Source: Xenorhabdus bovienii SS-2004
Lineage (GTDB): Bacteria; Pseudomonadota; Gammaproteobacteria; Enterobacterales; Enterobacteriaceae
Assembly (NCBI RefSeq): GCF_000027225.1
Contig: NC_013892.1
Span: forward strand, 2,170,001 to 2,234,000
Direction of reading: 5' to 3'
Length of the DNA stretch: 64,000 nt
Shown here: positions 40,960 through 49,575 of the stretch, in pieces
Layout: every line of letters begins with the position of its first letter
How positions within the stretch are numbered: the stretch's first letter is position 1
Made by a program: the position numbers and the translations under genes
The notes under the pieces: generated by a model
What the model was told of the DNA's origin: nothing
The model's database searches: none
The model's input: the letters and a program-made list of their open reading frames with translations, nothing else

Positions 40960-42273
40960 GTGCAGCAGATAGTTAAAACTATCGTTCTGGTATACAACAA
41001 CTTGCCGAGACCACACAAGCTAATGCTTGGTTCTCTGACGTTAGTCACCTTAGCTGTCGCAGTGTGGCGGCCAGTTGCTTACCATGAACAAGAAGAAAGA
41101 ACAGGCAGTATTATTCTGAGTACCCCAAATAATATCTCAGATGCGACCGACGATTCGATAGGCGATATCGATGAGCAGCTCCCTGATGAAGGAATTGGAG
41201 ATGAAGAGGGTGGTTCGGATACAACTGTAAATTATCCTCACCAATATGTTGTCTCCGATGGGGATACCTTAAGTTCTATTTTGACCCAGTTTGGGATTGA
41301 TTCATCTGATGTGGCTTTATTGGCCAATCAGTATAAGTCATTGCGCGATTTAAACATTGGGCAGTCATTATCATGGACAATCGATGATAATGGTAATTTA
41401 AAAACGTTAACATGGGGTATATCACGACGTGAAACCCGTATTTATACCCGTGAAGGTGATGTCTTTAAAGAAACAAGTGCATTTCAGAAAGGGGAGTGGA
41501 AAAATACGATTGTCAAGGGCAAGATAAATGGCAGTTTTTCTGGTAGTGCTCTTTCCGCTGGATTAACCAGTGGTGAAGCAAGAGATATCACAAAAGCGCT
41601 GCAATGGCAGATAGATTTTCGTAAATTGCGTAAGGGCGATCGCTTTTCTGTGCTGATGTCCCGTGAAATGCTGGATGGAAAAAGTGAGCAGAGCCAGTTA
41701 ATGGGCGTTCGTTTGCATAGTGGCGGAAATGATTATTATGCTTTCCGTGCAGATGATGGCCGCTTTTATGATGGCAATGCGTCTGGTCTGGAACGTGGCT
41801 TCCTGCGTTTTCCGACTATGAAACAATTCAGATTATCTTCTTCTTTTAATCCGCACCGTTTAAATCCTGTTACTGGGAGGATTACTGCACATAAAGGTGT
41901 GGATTTTGCCATGCCTGTGGGGACACCTGTTCTGGCTGTAGGGGATGGGGAAGTTATTGTCTCTAAGTTTGATGGTGCCGCAGGTAATTTTATTGCCATT
42001 CGGCATGGTCGCCAGTATACCACTCGATACATGCACTTAAGAAAATTGCTGGTGAAACCAGGCCAGAAAGTGAAGCGTGGTGAACGTATTGCCCTGTCAG
42101 GTAATACAGGGCGCTCAACTGGCCCACATTTACACTTTGAATTCTGGAATAACCAGCAGCCAGTAAATCCACTTACGGCTAAATTGCCTCGCTCTGGCGG
42201 ATTAAACGGTAAAGAGCGCTCGGAATTTATAGCTAAAGTCAGGGGTATCAAGCCTCAATTATTGCTGGATTGA
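40960..42273 (+). CDS. mepM: murein DD-endopeptidase MepM
   Basis: MepM cuts D-Ala-mDAP cross-links to allow cell-wall growth. The GTG start at 40960 follows AAGGA. The 437-residue protein has an N-terminal membrane anchor (residues 18-36), an acidic linker, a LysM domain ('YVVSDGDTLSSILTQFGID') and a C-terminal LytM/M23 domain. The zinc ligands of the latter lie in 'HKGVDFAMPVGTPV' and 'GPHLHFEFW'. It follows znuA by 20 bases, so it may be partly Zur-controlled, as its Zn-dependent activity would suit. Confidence 0.95.
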   Translation: MQQIVKTIVLVYNNLPRPHKLMLGSLTLVTLAVAVWRPVAYHEQEERTGSIILSTPNNISDATDDSIGDIDEQLPDEGIGDEEGGSDTTVNYPHQYVVSDGDTLSSILTQFGIDSSDVALLANQYKSLRDLNIGQSLSWTIDDNGNLKTLTWGISRRETRIYTREGDVFKETSAFQKGEWKNTIVKGKINGSFSGSALSAGLTSGEARDITKALQWQIDFRKLRKGDRFSVLMSREMLDGKSEQSQLMGVRLHSGGNDYYAFRADDGRFYDGNASGLERGFLRFPTMKQFRLSSSFNPHRLNPVTGRITAHKGVDFAMPVGTPVLAVGDGEVIVSKFDGAAGNFIAIRHGRQYTTRYMHLRKLLVKPGQKVKRGERIALSGNTGRSTGPHLHFEFWNNQQPVNPLTAKLPRSGGLNGKERSEFIAKVRGIKPQLLLD

Positions 42274-42303
42274 ATGCATCGCTCACTCGATTATTAACAG
42301 ACA

Positions 42304-42335
42304 TAAAAGCGGATGATTGATATCATCCGCTTTTA
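42304..42335 (+). terminator. mepM terminator
   Basis: AAAAGCGGATGAT and ATCATCCGCTTTT pair around TGAT, with T-rich DNA after, 30 bases past the mepM stop. Confidence 0.9.
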
Positions 42336-42396
42336 TATTATTTTTGTTGGAAGCTTGTGTATTGAAAGCTTGTTTTGGAACCATCAGAGTTAGCTC

Positions 42397-43365
42397 ATGA
42401 ATAAAGAGAAAGATACAGATAGTAAACTGGGATATGTCCCAACGTTTCATCTATCCTATTTGCATCCTCGTTATTGGGGGCTTTGGACTGGTGTGGGAAT
42501 ATTGGCTGGATTGGCTTATGTTCCGGTAAAATGGCGTGATCCACTGTTAGCCAAGATGGGTATTTGGGCGGGCAAGAAAGCGAAAAGTGCTCGTCGGAGG
42601 GCGAAAATCAACCTGGTTTATTGCTTTCCTGAGCTACAGGAACAGCAACGTGAAGCGTTGATTGATAAAATGTTTGCAACCGCGCCTCAGTCTTTTGTCA
42701 TGCTGGCGGAGCTTTGTCTAAAGGGAGCTGAATCAACGCTTCAGCGCACCCGGTGGCATGGTGAAGAAATACTTCACTCGTTAAAAGCACAAAGTAAGAA
42801 TGTCATTTTACTGGTTCCCCATGGTTGGGCTATTGATATTCCAGCTATGTTGTTGGCTGCGCGTGATCAAAAAGTGGCGGGCATGTTTCATCATCAGAGC
42901 AATCCCGTTGCTGACTATTTATGGAATAAAGTTCGGACTCATTTTGGCGGCCGCCTGCATTCCCGTGAGGCGGGGATCAAACCGTTTATTGCGTCTATCC
43001 GTCAGGGGCACTTGGGCTATTATCTGCCCGATCAGGATCATGGCGAAGAACACAGTGAATTCGTCGATTTTTTTGCTACTTACAAGGCGACATTACCCGC
43101 GATTGGGCGCTTGATGAAAGTCAGTCGGGCAGCCGTTGTGCCATTATTTCCTGTTTATAATTGCCAGACTCATCAGTTGGATATCTATATCCGTCCACCG
43201 ATGGATGATATTGAAGGGCAGGATGACACTTATATTGCCCGTCGCATGAATCAGGAGCTGGAGGAGTTGGTGCGTCCTAATCCTGAACAGTATACGTGGA
43301 TACTGAAACTGCTTAAAACACGGAAAGCAGGGGATATAGAGCCTTATAAAAGGAAAGATCTCTGA
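42397..43365 (+). CDS. lpxM: lauroyl-Kdo2-lipid IVA myristoyltransferase LpxM
   Basis: LpxM (MsbB) adds the last secondary acyl chain to lipid A at the inner membrane. The 322-residue protein has one N-terminal membrane segment and the HxxxxD acyltransferase motif in 'LLVPHGWAIDIP'. 'FHHQSNPVADYLWNKVR' and 'YYLPDQDHGEEHSEFVDFF' match LpxM rather than LpxL. E. coli has the same lpxM-mepM-znuA neighbourhood, though relative orientations differ. Confidence 0.95.
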   Translation: MNKEKDTDSKLGYVPTFHLSYLHPRYWGLWTGVGILAGLAYVPVKWRDPLLAKMGIWAGKKAKSARRRAKINLVYCFPELQEQQREALIDKMFATAPQSFVMLAELCLKGAESTLQRTRWHGEEILHSLKAQSKNVILLVPHGWAIDIPAMLLAARDQKVAGMFHHQSNPVADYLWNKVRTHFGGRLHSREAGIKPFIASIRQGHLGYYLPDQDHGEEHSEFVDFFATYKATLPAIGRLMKVSRAAVVPLFPVYNCQTHQLDIYIRPPMDDIEGQDDTYIARRMNQELEELVRPNPEQYTWILKLLKTRKAGDIEPYKRKDL

Positions 43366-43374
43366 TTTTTTAAT

Positions 43375-43402
43375 ATCAGGGGCAGCATATTCTGCCCCTG
43401 AT
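43375..43402. terminator. hairpin between lpxM and pykA
   Basis: ATCAGGGGCAG and CTGCCCCTGAT pair around CATATT between convergent genes. T runs are only moderate, so strength is uncertain. Confidence 0.75.
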
Positions 43403-43421
43403 GCTATTCATTGGTAGCCAA

Positions 43422-44864
43422 TTACTCTACTTCAAGCACTCGACAGGTATTGGTACTACCAATCGTTTCCATCTGATCGCCCTGAGTAACCAGCACCACA
43501 TCACCAGAAGTCAGATAACCCTTATCGCGCAGGCGATTGACGGCTTCGTTTGCGGCGGAGATCCCATCAGTGTGGGTGCTGCAATAAACCGGTGTAACAC
43601 CACGGTAGAGAGCGGTGCGGTTCAGGGTGGATTCATGGCGTGACATGGAGAATATAGGCAGACCGGAACTGATGCGTGACATCATGCGTGCTGTGCGACC
43701 TGATTCCGTCATGGCAATGATCGCCTTGACACCTTTCAGATGATTGGCAGCATACATGGCTGACATTGAAATGGCCTCTTCAATGCTGTCGAATGTAATA
43801 TCTAATCGATGTTTGGACACATTAATGCTTGGCATTTTTTCTGCGCCCAGACAAACTTGCGCCATTGCTGCAACAGTTTCCGCAGGATATTGACCCGCGG
43901 CAGTTTCGGCTGAAAGCATAACGGCATCAGTGCCATCAAGCACTGCATTGGCAACATCCATCACTTCTGCCCGCGTTGGCATAGGGTTAGTGATCATGGA
44001 TTCCATCATTTGAGTGGCGGTAATTACGACACGATTCAGTTGACGGGCACGGCGAATTAGCTTTTTCTGGACACCAACTAGCTCAGGATCACCAATCTCA
44101 ACGCCCAAATCACCACGGGCGACCATGACCACATCAGATGCTAAAATGATTTCATCGATAATATCGTCACTGCTGACAGCTTCCGCACGTTCAACTTTTG
44201 CGACAATTTGGGTTTCACAACCTGCATCACGGGCAAGGCGACGGGCATAATTCAGATCTTCACCTGAGCGGGGGAAAGAAACCGCAAGGTAATCAACCCC
44301 AATTTTTGCTGCTGTAATGATATCTTGTTTGTCTTTTTCTGTCAGCGCTTCAGCCGACAAACCGCCACCTTGTTTATTGATGCCTTTGTTGTTGGAAAGT
44401 GGACCACCTACAGTAACTTCCGTGAAAACTTTCATGCCCTGAACATCCAGGACTCTCAATTGAACGCGTCCATCATCCAGTAACAGAGTATCACCGGTTG
44501 TAACATCAGACGGCAATCCCTTATAGTCGATACCAACTTTTTCTTTATCTCCCTCTCCCTTACCAAGATTGGCATCCAGTAGGAATTTATCTCCAATATT
44601 CAGGAAAATTTTGCCTTCCTTAAAAGTGGATACGCGTATTTTAGGCCCTTGGAGATCGCCGAGGATAGCCACGTGGTAGCCCAAACGGGCTGCGATTTCC
44701 CGCACTTTATTAGCACGTTGAACATGATCTTCCGCAGTGCCATGAGAGAAATTAAGGCGGACAACGTTGGCACCCGCACTGATGACTTTCTCTAAATTGC
44801 CGTCACGATCCGTTGCAGGGCCTAGCGTAGTGACGATTTTCGTTCTTCTGAGCCGTCTGGACAT
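43422..44864 (-). CDS. pykA: pyruvate kinase II
   Basis: The 480 residues equal E. coli PykA, the AMP-activated isozyme. '[12 protein letters not shown]' is at the N-terminus, '[12 protein letters not shown]' in the ATP/PEP site, and the active-site metal region '[14 protein letters not shown]' follows. '[20 protein letters not shown]' binds substrate. It catalyses PEP to pyruvate with ATP formation. It lies downstream of hexR on the same strand, in the conserved zwf/hexR-pykA locus. Confidence 0.96.
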   Translation of the reverse strand: MSRRLRRTKIVTTLGPATDRDGNLEKVISAGANVVRLNFSHGTAEDHVQRANKVREIAARLGYHVAILGDLQGPKIRVSTFKEGKIFLNIGDKFLLDANLGKGEGDKEKVGIDYKGLPSDVTTGDTLLLDDGRVQLRVLDVQGMKVFTEVTVGGPLSNNKGINKQGGGLSAEALTEKDKQDIITAAKIGVDYLAVSFPRSGEDLNYARRLARDAGCETQIVAKVERAEAVSSDDIIDEIILASDVVMVARGDLGVEIGDPELVGVQKKLIRRARQLNRVVITATQMMESMITNPMPTRAEVMDVANAVLDGTDAVMLSAETAAGQYPAETVAAMAQVCLGAEKMPSINVSKHRLDITFDSIEEAISMSAMYAANHLKGVKAIIAMTESGRTARMMSRISSGLPIFSMSRHESTLNRTALYRGVTPVYCSTHTDGISAANEAVNRLRDKGYLTSGDVVLVTQGDQMETIGSTNTCRVLEVE

Positions 44865-45040
44865 GTATTACTCCGTTGACCTGTGAAGTATAGGGTTTTT
44901 GATTACCGTAAGCTAACCATTTAGATTCTTGATTATCAACCCCGTAATAAGAATGATACTGACGGGAGGAGACTTTCCATTATGCTACCAGCCTAGAGGG
45001 CTGATAAATAGTGAACAAAAACACAGTCTATTTTTCTGAT

Positions 45041-45889
45041 TTACTCATACTTATCAAACCGAGAATTGCGTAACGCTTCTTTGACTCTCTTCAAGTTATC
45101 CCTGAATTTTGAGCCTCGGCGTAATGTAAAACCCGTTGCCAGTACATCAATAATGGTAAGTTGAGCAATTCTGGAAACCATTGGCATATAAATATCCGTG
45201 TCTTCGGGGACATCCAGCAGAATAGACAGGGTTGCTTCGTGTGCCAGCGGTGAGCCCGTTGAAGTGATGGCGATAACAGTTGCGTCATTTTCACGGGCTA
45301 ATCTGGCGATTTCTACCAGATTTTTGGTTCGTCCTGTATGAGAAATTAGAACTACAACATCCCCTTCGGCACTGTTAATGCAGCTCATTCGCTGCATGAC
45401 AATATCGTCAAAATAGGTGATAGGGATATTAAAGCGGAAAAATTTGTTCATGGCATCATGAGCGACTGCGGCTGATGCGCCCAATCCGAAAAAAGAGATT
45501 TTTCTTGCCTGAGTCAGCAGATCAACCGCACGGTTAATGGCCGTAATATCCAGATTACTTTTAACCGTTTCTAGATTTGCCATCACCGATTCGAAAATTT
45601 TGCTGGTATAAGACGTGACGCTGTCACTTTCCTCCACATTACGATTTACGTAAGGCGTACCATTCGCCAGGCTCTGTGCCAGATGTAGTTTAAAATCCGG
45701 GAATCCTTTCGTGTTCAGGCGACGACAAAAACGATTAACTGTAGGTTCACTGACATTCGCCATCTTAGCTAAGGTAGCAATACTTGAATGGATGGCAGTA
45801 TGTGGTGAATCAAGGATGACCTGCGCAACCTTTTTTTCTGACTTACTCAAAATATCAAGGCTATTTTGGAGACGTTCCAGTGTATTCAT
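45041..45889 (-). CDS. hexR: RpiR-family regulator HexR
   Basis: HexR represses zwf and related hexose genes and is released by KDPG, the Entner-Doudoroff intermediate. From the ATG at 45887-45889 the protein is 283 residues: an RpiR helix-turn-helix ('SIATLAKMANVSEPTVNRFCRRL') and a SIS sugar-phosphate domain with 'FFGLGASAAVAHDAMNKF' and 'VLISHTGRTKNLVEIA'. A further in-frame ATG at 45925 adds 12 residues. Neither start has a strong ribosome site, so homology decides. Confidence 0.93.
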   Translation of the reverse strand: MNTLERLQNSLDILSKSEKKVAQVILDSPHTAIHSSIATLAKMANVSEPTVNRFCRRLNTKGFPDFKLHLAQSLANGTPYVNRNVEESDSVTSYTSKIFESVMANLETVKSNLDITAINRAVDLLTQARKISFFGLGASAAVAHDAMNKFFRFNIPITYFDDIVMQRMSCINSAEGDVVVLISHTGRTKNLVEIARLARENDATVIAITSTGSPLAHEATLSILLDVPEDTDIYMPMVSRIAQLTIIDVLATGFTLRRGSKFRDNLKRVKEALRNSRFDKYE

Positions 45890-46242
45890 AAGACGCAGTT
45901 CAACCTTTGGTTTTAACGATTTCATTAACAGGAGAAATCTATGTAACTTTCATGAAAATATACTACTTGTTATTGAAGGCTGGCAGTGGCAAAAACTGAA
46001 TAAATTGCTATTTTTCATGAAAATATGACAAGTGTCTAATTTTCAACTTGGTAAGATTACTTCTTAAACGTTGGAAATTTTCAGTAAATTGTTACAGTGC
46101 GGTATAAATATCAACCAAAATACAGTTTTAACGTAAAAATCGTACACAGAACATGAGGAAGGTAGGATTTACCCTTAGCAGTCTACATGAATAAATGAGT
46201 GTTTACTGCTTATAATCAAAAGAGTACATTACCCGCGAGTTC
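45890..46242. other. hexR/zwf divergent intergenic region
   Basis: About 350 AT-rich bases with the two divergent promoters. Apart from the HexR box next to zwf I see no gene. A poorer HexR-like stretch near 46083-46097 is not convincing. Confidence 0.4.
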
Positions 46243-46257
46243 TGTAAAAAAATTACA
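46243..46257. promoter_or_regulatory. HexR operator upstream of zwf
   Basis: TGTAAAAAAATTACA has the outer arms TGTAA and TTACA of the HexR consensus TGTAATTAAATTACA at exact spacing. It lies 27 bases before the zwf start, between the divergent hexR and zwf genes, fitting repression of zwf. Confidence 0.75.
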
Positions 46258-46283
46258 ATATCCCGTAATTGAGGAGATGCAAC

Positions 46284-47759
46284 ATGGCGGTGACATCCGT
46301 AGCTCAGGCTTGTGATTTGGTGATTTTTGGGGCGAAAGGAGACTTAGCACGCCGGAAATTAATGCCTTCCCTTTACCAGTTGGAAAAAGCGGGTTATATC
46401 CATCCAGACACCCGAATTATCGGAGTTGGTCGTGCTGACTGGGATAAAAAAGCCTACACAAAGGTGGTTGAGGAAGCGTTGGCAACGTTTATGTCTGAAA
46501 AACTTGATCCAGAATTGTGGAAAAAATTCAGTTCACGTCTGGAGTTTTGTAATTTAGATGTCAATGAAACGGAACATTTCACCCGACTGGCGAAAATACT
46601 CAAGCAGGACAGCCTGCCAGCTATTCATTATTTCGCCATGCCGCCAAATACCTTTGGCTCCGTGTGTCATGGGTTAGGGGCTGCGGGATTGAATAAAGAG
46701 CCTAATCGCGTAGTGATGGAAAAACCACTGGGGACAGATCTTGCATCTTCCAGAGCGATTAATGATGAAGTGGCAAAATATTTCAATGAAAGCCAAATCT
46801 ACCGCATTGACCATTATTTAGGTAAAGAAACCGTACTGAACCTATTAGCGCTGCGTTTTGCCAATTCACTGTTTGCCAATAATTGGGATCATCGTACGAT
46901 TGATCATGTGCAAATTACTGTTGCTGAAGAAGTGGGTATCGAAGGGCGCTGGGGGTATTTTGACCAGGCCGGACAGATGCGCGACATGATCCAGAACCAT
47001 CTGCTGCAAATCCTGACCATGATTGCCATGTCTCCACCATCTGATTTAACCGCAGACCGCATCCGTGACGAGAAAGTTAAAATACTGCGTTCATTGCGTC
47101 GCATTGATCAGACCAATGTGCGGGAAAAAACCGTTCGTGGGCAATATACCGCAGGCTTCGTGCATGGGAAGAAAGTACCGGGTTATCTGGAAGAAGAGGG
47201 TGCGAATAAAATCAGTAAAACTGAAACCTTTGTATCGATTCGCGTTGATATTGATGATTGGCGTTGGTCAGGTGTTCCTTTCTACCTAAGAACAGGTAAG
47301 CGCTTACCGGCTAAATGCTCTGAAGTTGTCGTCTATTTTAAAGAGCCTTCATTGAATTTATTTGCCAATTCTTATCAGCAATTGCCACAGAACAAACTGA
47401 CGATCCGTTTGCAACCTGATGAAGGTATTGATATTGAAGTCCTGAATAAAGCACCAGGGCTGGAGCATAAGCATCGTTTGCAGACTACAAAACTTGACCT
47501 GAGTTTCTCTCAAACATTCAATCAGACACATCTTGCAGATGCTTATGAGAGATTACTGCTGGAAGCCATGCGTGGTATTCAGGCGTTGTTTGTCCGCCGT
47601 GATGAAGTAGAAGAAGCATGGAAATGGGTTGATTCCATCATGGACGCTTGGGAAGCAGATAACGAACCACCGAAGCCTTATCAAGCAGGAACTTGGGGGC
47701 CAGTGGCTTCCATTGCTATGATTACCCGGGATGGGCGCTCGTGGAATGAGTTTGAGTAA
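46284..47759 (+). CDS. zwf: glucose-6-phosphate 1-dehydrogenase
   Basis: Zwf oxidises glucose-6-phosphate with NADP+ at the entry to the pentose-phosphate and Entner-Doudoroff pathways. From ATG 46284 (GAGGAG upstream) it is 491 residues, the E. coli length. The coenzyme loop is 'IFGAKGDLARRKLMPSLY' and the active site is 'YRIDHYLGKETV'. The C-terminal substrate regions are complete. No pgl or edd-eda lies beside it. Expression is presumably controlled through the HexR box. Confidence 0.98.
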   Translation: MAVTSVAQACDLVIFGAKGDLARRKLMPSLYQLEKAGYIHPDTRIIGVGRADWDKKAYTKVVEEALATFMSEKLDPELWKKFSSRLEFCNLDVNETEHFTRLAKILKQDSLPAIHYFAMPPNTFGSVCHGLGAAGLNKEPNRVVMEKPLGTDLASSRAINDEVAKYFNESQIYRIDHYLGKETVLNLLALRFANSLFANNWDHRTIDHVQITVAEEVGIEGRWGYFDQAGQMRDMIQNHLLQILTMIAMSPPSDLTADRIRDEKVKILRSLRRIDQTNVREKTVRGQYTAGFVHGKKVPGYLEEEGANKISKTETFVSIRVDIDDWRWSGVPFYLRTGKRLPAKCSEVVVYFKEPSLNLFANSYQQLPQNKLTIRLQPDEGIDIEVLNKAPGLEHKHRLQTTKLDLSFSQTFNQTHLADAYERLLLEAMRGIQALFVRRDEVEEAWKWVDSIMDAWEADNEPPKPYQAGTWGPVASIAMITRDGRSWNEFE

Positions 47760-47794
47760 CTTAATAACAAAAAGTAATTAATTTTGTTGTACAA

Positions 47795-47819
47795 TCAGCC
47801 GGGTTTAATGTCCGGCTGA
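47795..47819 (+). terminator. zwf terminator hairpin
   Basis: TCAGCCGG and CCGGCTGA pair around a nine-base loop, 36 bases after the zwf stop; a TTTTT follows 8-13 bases later. Confidence 0.65.
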
Positions 47820-48075
47820 ATGACTGATTTTTATCAATTCCAACGTGTTGTTGTCATTTGTAATGAAAAGCAAACAGGATATTTCTGATAATCACAAAAT
47901 GTTACCTGATGAAGAAAAATAGATATTATGTGAAGCAGAAAAATAAGAAATAAAAACAAGACATTGCTTTCTATTTTAGGCTATGTTAGAAATATACCCA
48001 CAATTAACACCACTAATATGGAGATTCGTAGTATATCATACAGTGATCATCGTGTGATGAAAGAATAAAACATCA
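47820..48075. other. AT-rich spacer before the mdtJI leader
   Basis: About 255 AT-rich bases, probably holding the mdtJI promoter. No gene or repeat is credible here. Confidence 0.4.
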
Positions 48076-48207
48076 TGAATAGCGCCAAAAGCGTCACAAT
48101 TCAATACAGCAGTAAAATTCAACGCAGTACACATGTTCTTTTTCTCTCCGCTATCTTATCTAGCGAACACTACTGGTGCGGTGCACTTTAGGGTCTTCTC
48201 CTGCTAA
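48076..48207 (+). CDS. possible 43-residue leader peptide of mdtJI (MdtU-like)
   Basis: A short frame from ATG 48076 to TAA 48207 encodes 43 residues, ending in 'SEHYWCVHFRVFSC'. It lies 137 bases before mdtJ. A CGCTA/TAGCG stem overlaps its coding region near 48150-48166, and a CCGGT/ACCGG hairpin begins at its stop codon. In E. coli mdtJI is preceded by a small uORF, mdtU, that takes part in spermidine-dependent control. I recall that arrangement but cannot align the peptide sequences here. The aromatic/basic C-terminus resembles arrest peptides. The ribosome site is weak, so treat it as a hypothesis. Confidence 0.4.
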
Positions 48208-48235
48208 CCGGTTTTTCACCGGACGATTCTAGTTT
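48203..48235 (+). promoter_or_regulatory. hairpin in the mdtJI leader, attenuator-like
   Basis: CCGGT-TTTTC-ACCGG forms a small GC-rich stem at about 48208-48220, followed by ACGATTCTAGTTTTTCG. Its 5' arm abuts the stop codon of the putative leader peptide, so a ribosome halted there would alter the structure. Confidence 0.4.
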
Positions 48236-48343
48236 TTCGCCAAAATGTCAGGCTGATTCTGATATCACGTTTTTAAATAATCTTATTGGTATTAATGGTT
48301 TGGTGTCTTGGCATGCTACATACAGTATGTTCAGGAGAAAAAA

Positions 48344-48694
48344 ATGATTTATTGGATATTTCTTGCACTGGCGATTATGACAGAAGTGATTGGTACTCTG
48401 TCCATGAAACAAGCCAGTGTTTCAGGTGATTTTACCGGCATGATTGTGATGTATTCCATGATCACAACTTCTTATATTTTGCTGGCCATTGCCGTGAAAA
48501 AGGTCGCTTTGGGCGTGGCTTATGCCCTATGGGAAGGGTTTGGTATCCTGTTTATTACAGCCTTTAGCGTATTGTGGTTCAATGAATCACTGTCACCTAT
48601 GAAAATCGGTGGATTGGCTCTGTTGATAGCAGGAATTGCACTGATTAAATCCGGTACAAAAAAAGCCTCTAATCCTCAACTGAAGGAGGCATAA
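48344..48694 (+). CDS. mdtJ: spermidine exporter subunit MdtJ (SMR)
   Basis: The 116-residue four-helix SMR protein forms a heterodimer with MdtI to export spermidine. From ATG 48344 (CAGGAG upstream) it reads '[20 protein letters not shown]' with the conserved membrane Glu at position 14. '[18 protein letters not shown]' in helix 3 matches MdtJ. A frame from 48308 would lack a ribosome site. The mdtI start lies one base after its stop. A long structured leader precedes it. Confidence 0.95.
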   Translation: MIYWIFLALAIMTEVIGTLSMKQASVSGDFTGMIVMYSMITTSYILLAIAVKKVALGVAYALWEGFGILFITAFSVLWFNESLSPMKIGGLALLIAGIALIKSGTKKASNPQLKEA

Positions 48695-48695
48695 C

Positions 48696-49028
48696 ATGTT
48701 AACACCATTTGAATGGTGGCATGCCGCTTTCCTTGTTTTGGCGGTTCTGCTGGAAATTGTGGCGAATATTTTACTGAAACTGTCCAACGGTTTTCAGCGC
48801 TTCTGGATAGGGGTTTTATCGCTGATGGCTGTTTTGGCAGCATTCAGCGCACTGGCTCAGGCAGTAAAAGGTATTGAACTTTCCATCGCTTACGCGATTT
48901 GGGGCGCATTCGGGATTATTGCCACGGTTGCAGCAGGTTGGATTATGTTTAATCAAAGACTGAATTTCAAAGGTTGGGGTGGCATTGTATTGCTATTGAT
49001 TGGCATGGTTATGATTAAAATGTCTTAA
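48696..49028 (+). CDS. mdtI: spermidine exporter subunit MdtI (SMR)
   Basis: The 110-residue partner of MdtJ has '[20 protein letters not shown]' with the membrane Glu of the SMR family and '[20 protein letters not shown]'. It lies one base after mdtJ, so the subunits are made together. Length and sequence match E. coli MdtI (109 residues). Confidence 0.95.
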   Translation: MLTPFEWWHAAFLVLAVLLEIVANILLKLSNGFQRFWIGVLSLMAVLAAFSALAQAVKGIELSIAYAIWGAFGIIATVAAGWIMFNQRLNFKGWGGIVLLLIGMVMIKMS

Positions 49029-49071
49029 GTGCTATGCCTTCAATGGTGATATTTTAAATTTAATTAATAGA

Positions 49072-49107
49072 ATGGCATTGAGTAAGTTGAAAGGTTCTCA
49101 ATGCCAT
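49072..49107. terminator. bidirectional terminator between mdtI and yoaB
   Basis: ATGGCATTGAG and CTCAATGCCAT pair perfectly around a 14-base loop between convergent genes. The loop is long and T runs are weak. Confidence 0.65.
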
Positions 49108-49128
49108 AGCAAACCTGGAAAATGAAGG

Positions 49129-49473
49129 TTATAAAGCTGCGATAATCTTGATTTCCACTTTGTATTTTGGATTCATCAGTTCAGCCTGAACAGTGCAGCG
49201 TACAGGTGAGCTTCCTGCAACAACCCATGCATCCCACGCCGCATTCATGCCAGCAAAGTCGGCTTTATTTGCCAGAAAAATCGTCGCATCTATGATCTTG
49301 CTTTTATCTGAACCCAGACGCTGTAACATGATATCAATCGCAGCTAGTGTATTGGCAGTTTGTTCAGTAATATCCCCATCCAGATTTTCTGGCACGCTAG
49401 TATAATAGATAGTGTCATTGTGAATGATCGCTTCTGACCAGCGGGTATCTGGATCAATGCGTTCAATAGTCAT
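49129..49473 (-). CDS. yoaB: RidA-family protein YoaB
   Basis: The 114-residue RidA/YjgF-fold protein matches E. coli YoaB: 'MTIERIDPDTRWSEAIIHN', 'IFLANKADFAGMNAAWDAWV' and the conserved Arg region 'SPVRCTVQAELMNPKYKVEI'. RidA proteins hydrolyse reactive enamines/imines from PLP enzymes, though YoaB itself is not characterised. It is divergent from yoaA, as in E. coli. Confidence 0.93.
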   Translation of the reverse strand: MTIERIDPDTRWSEAIIHNDTIYYTSVPENLDGDITEQTANTLAAIDIMLQRLGSDKSKIIDATIFLANKADFAGMNAAWDAWVVAGSSPVRCTVQAELMNPKYKVEIKIIAAL

Positions 49474-49575
49474 TAAATCTCCTGTTAATTTATACAGTTT
49501 TACTGCTTAATTGGCTGGTGATTACTGCTCAGTATTGGCATAATTCTGCCACATTTTATTGTAAAGAGACGGTTC

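Noticed and set aside
44931..44946. TTGATTATCAA as an FNR site upstream of pykA
   Set aside because: The half-sites are one base apart, not four, so it does not fit FNR.
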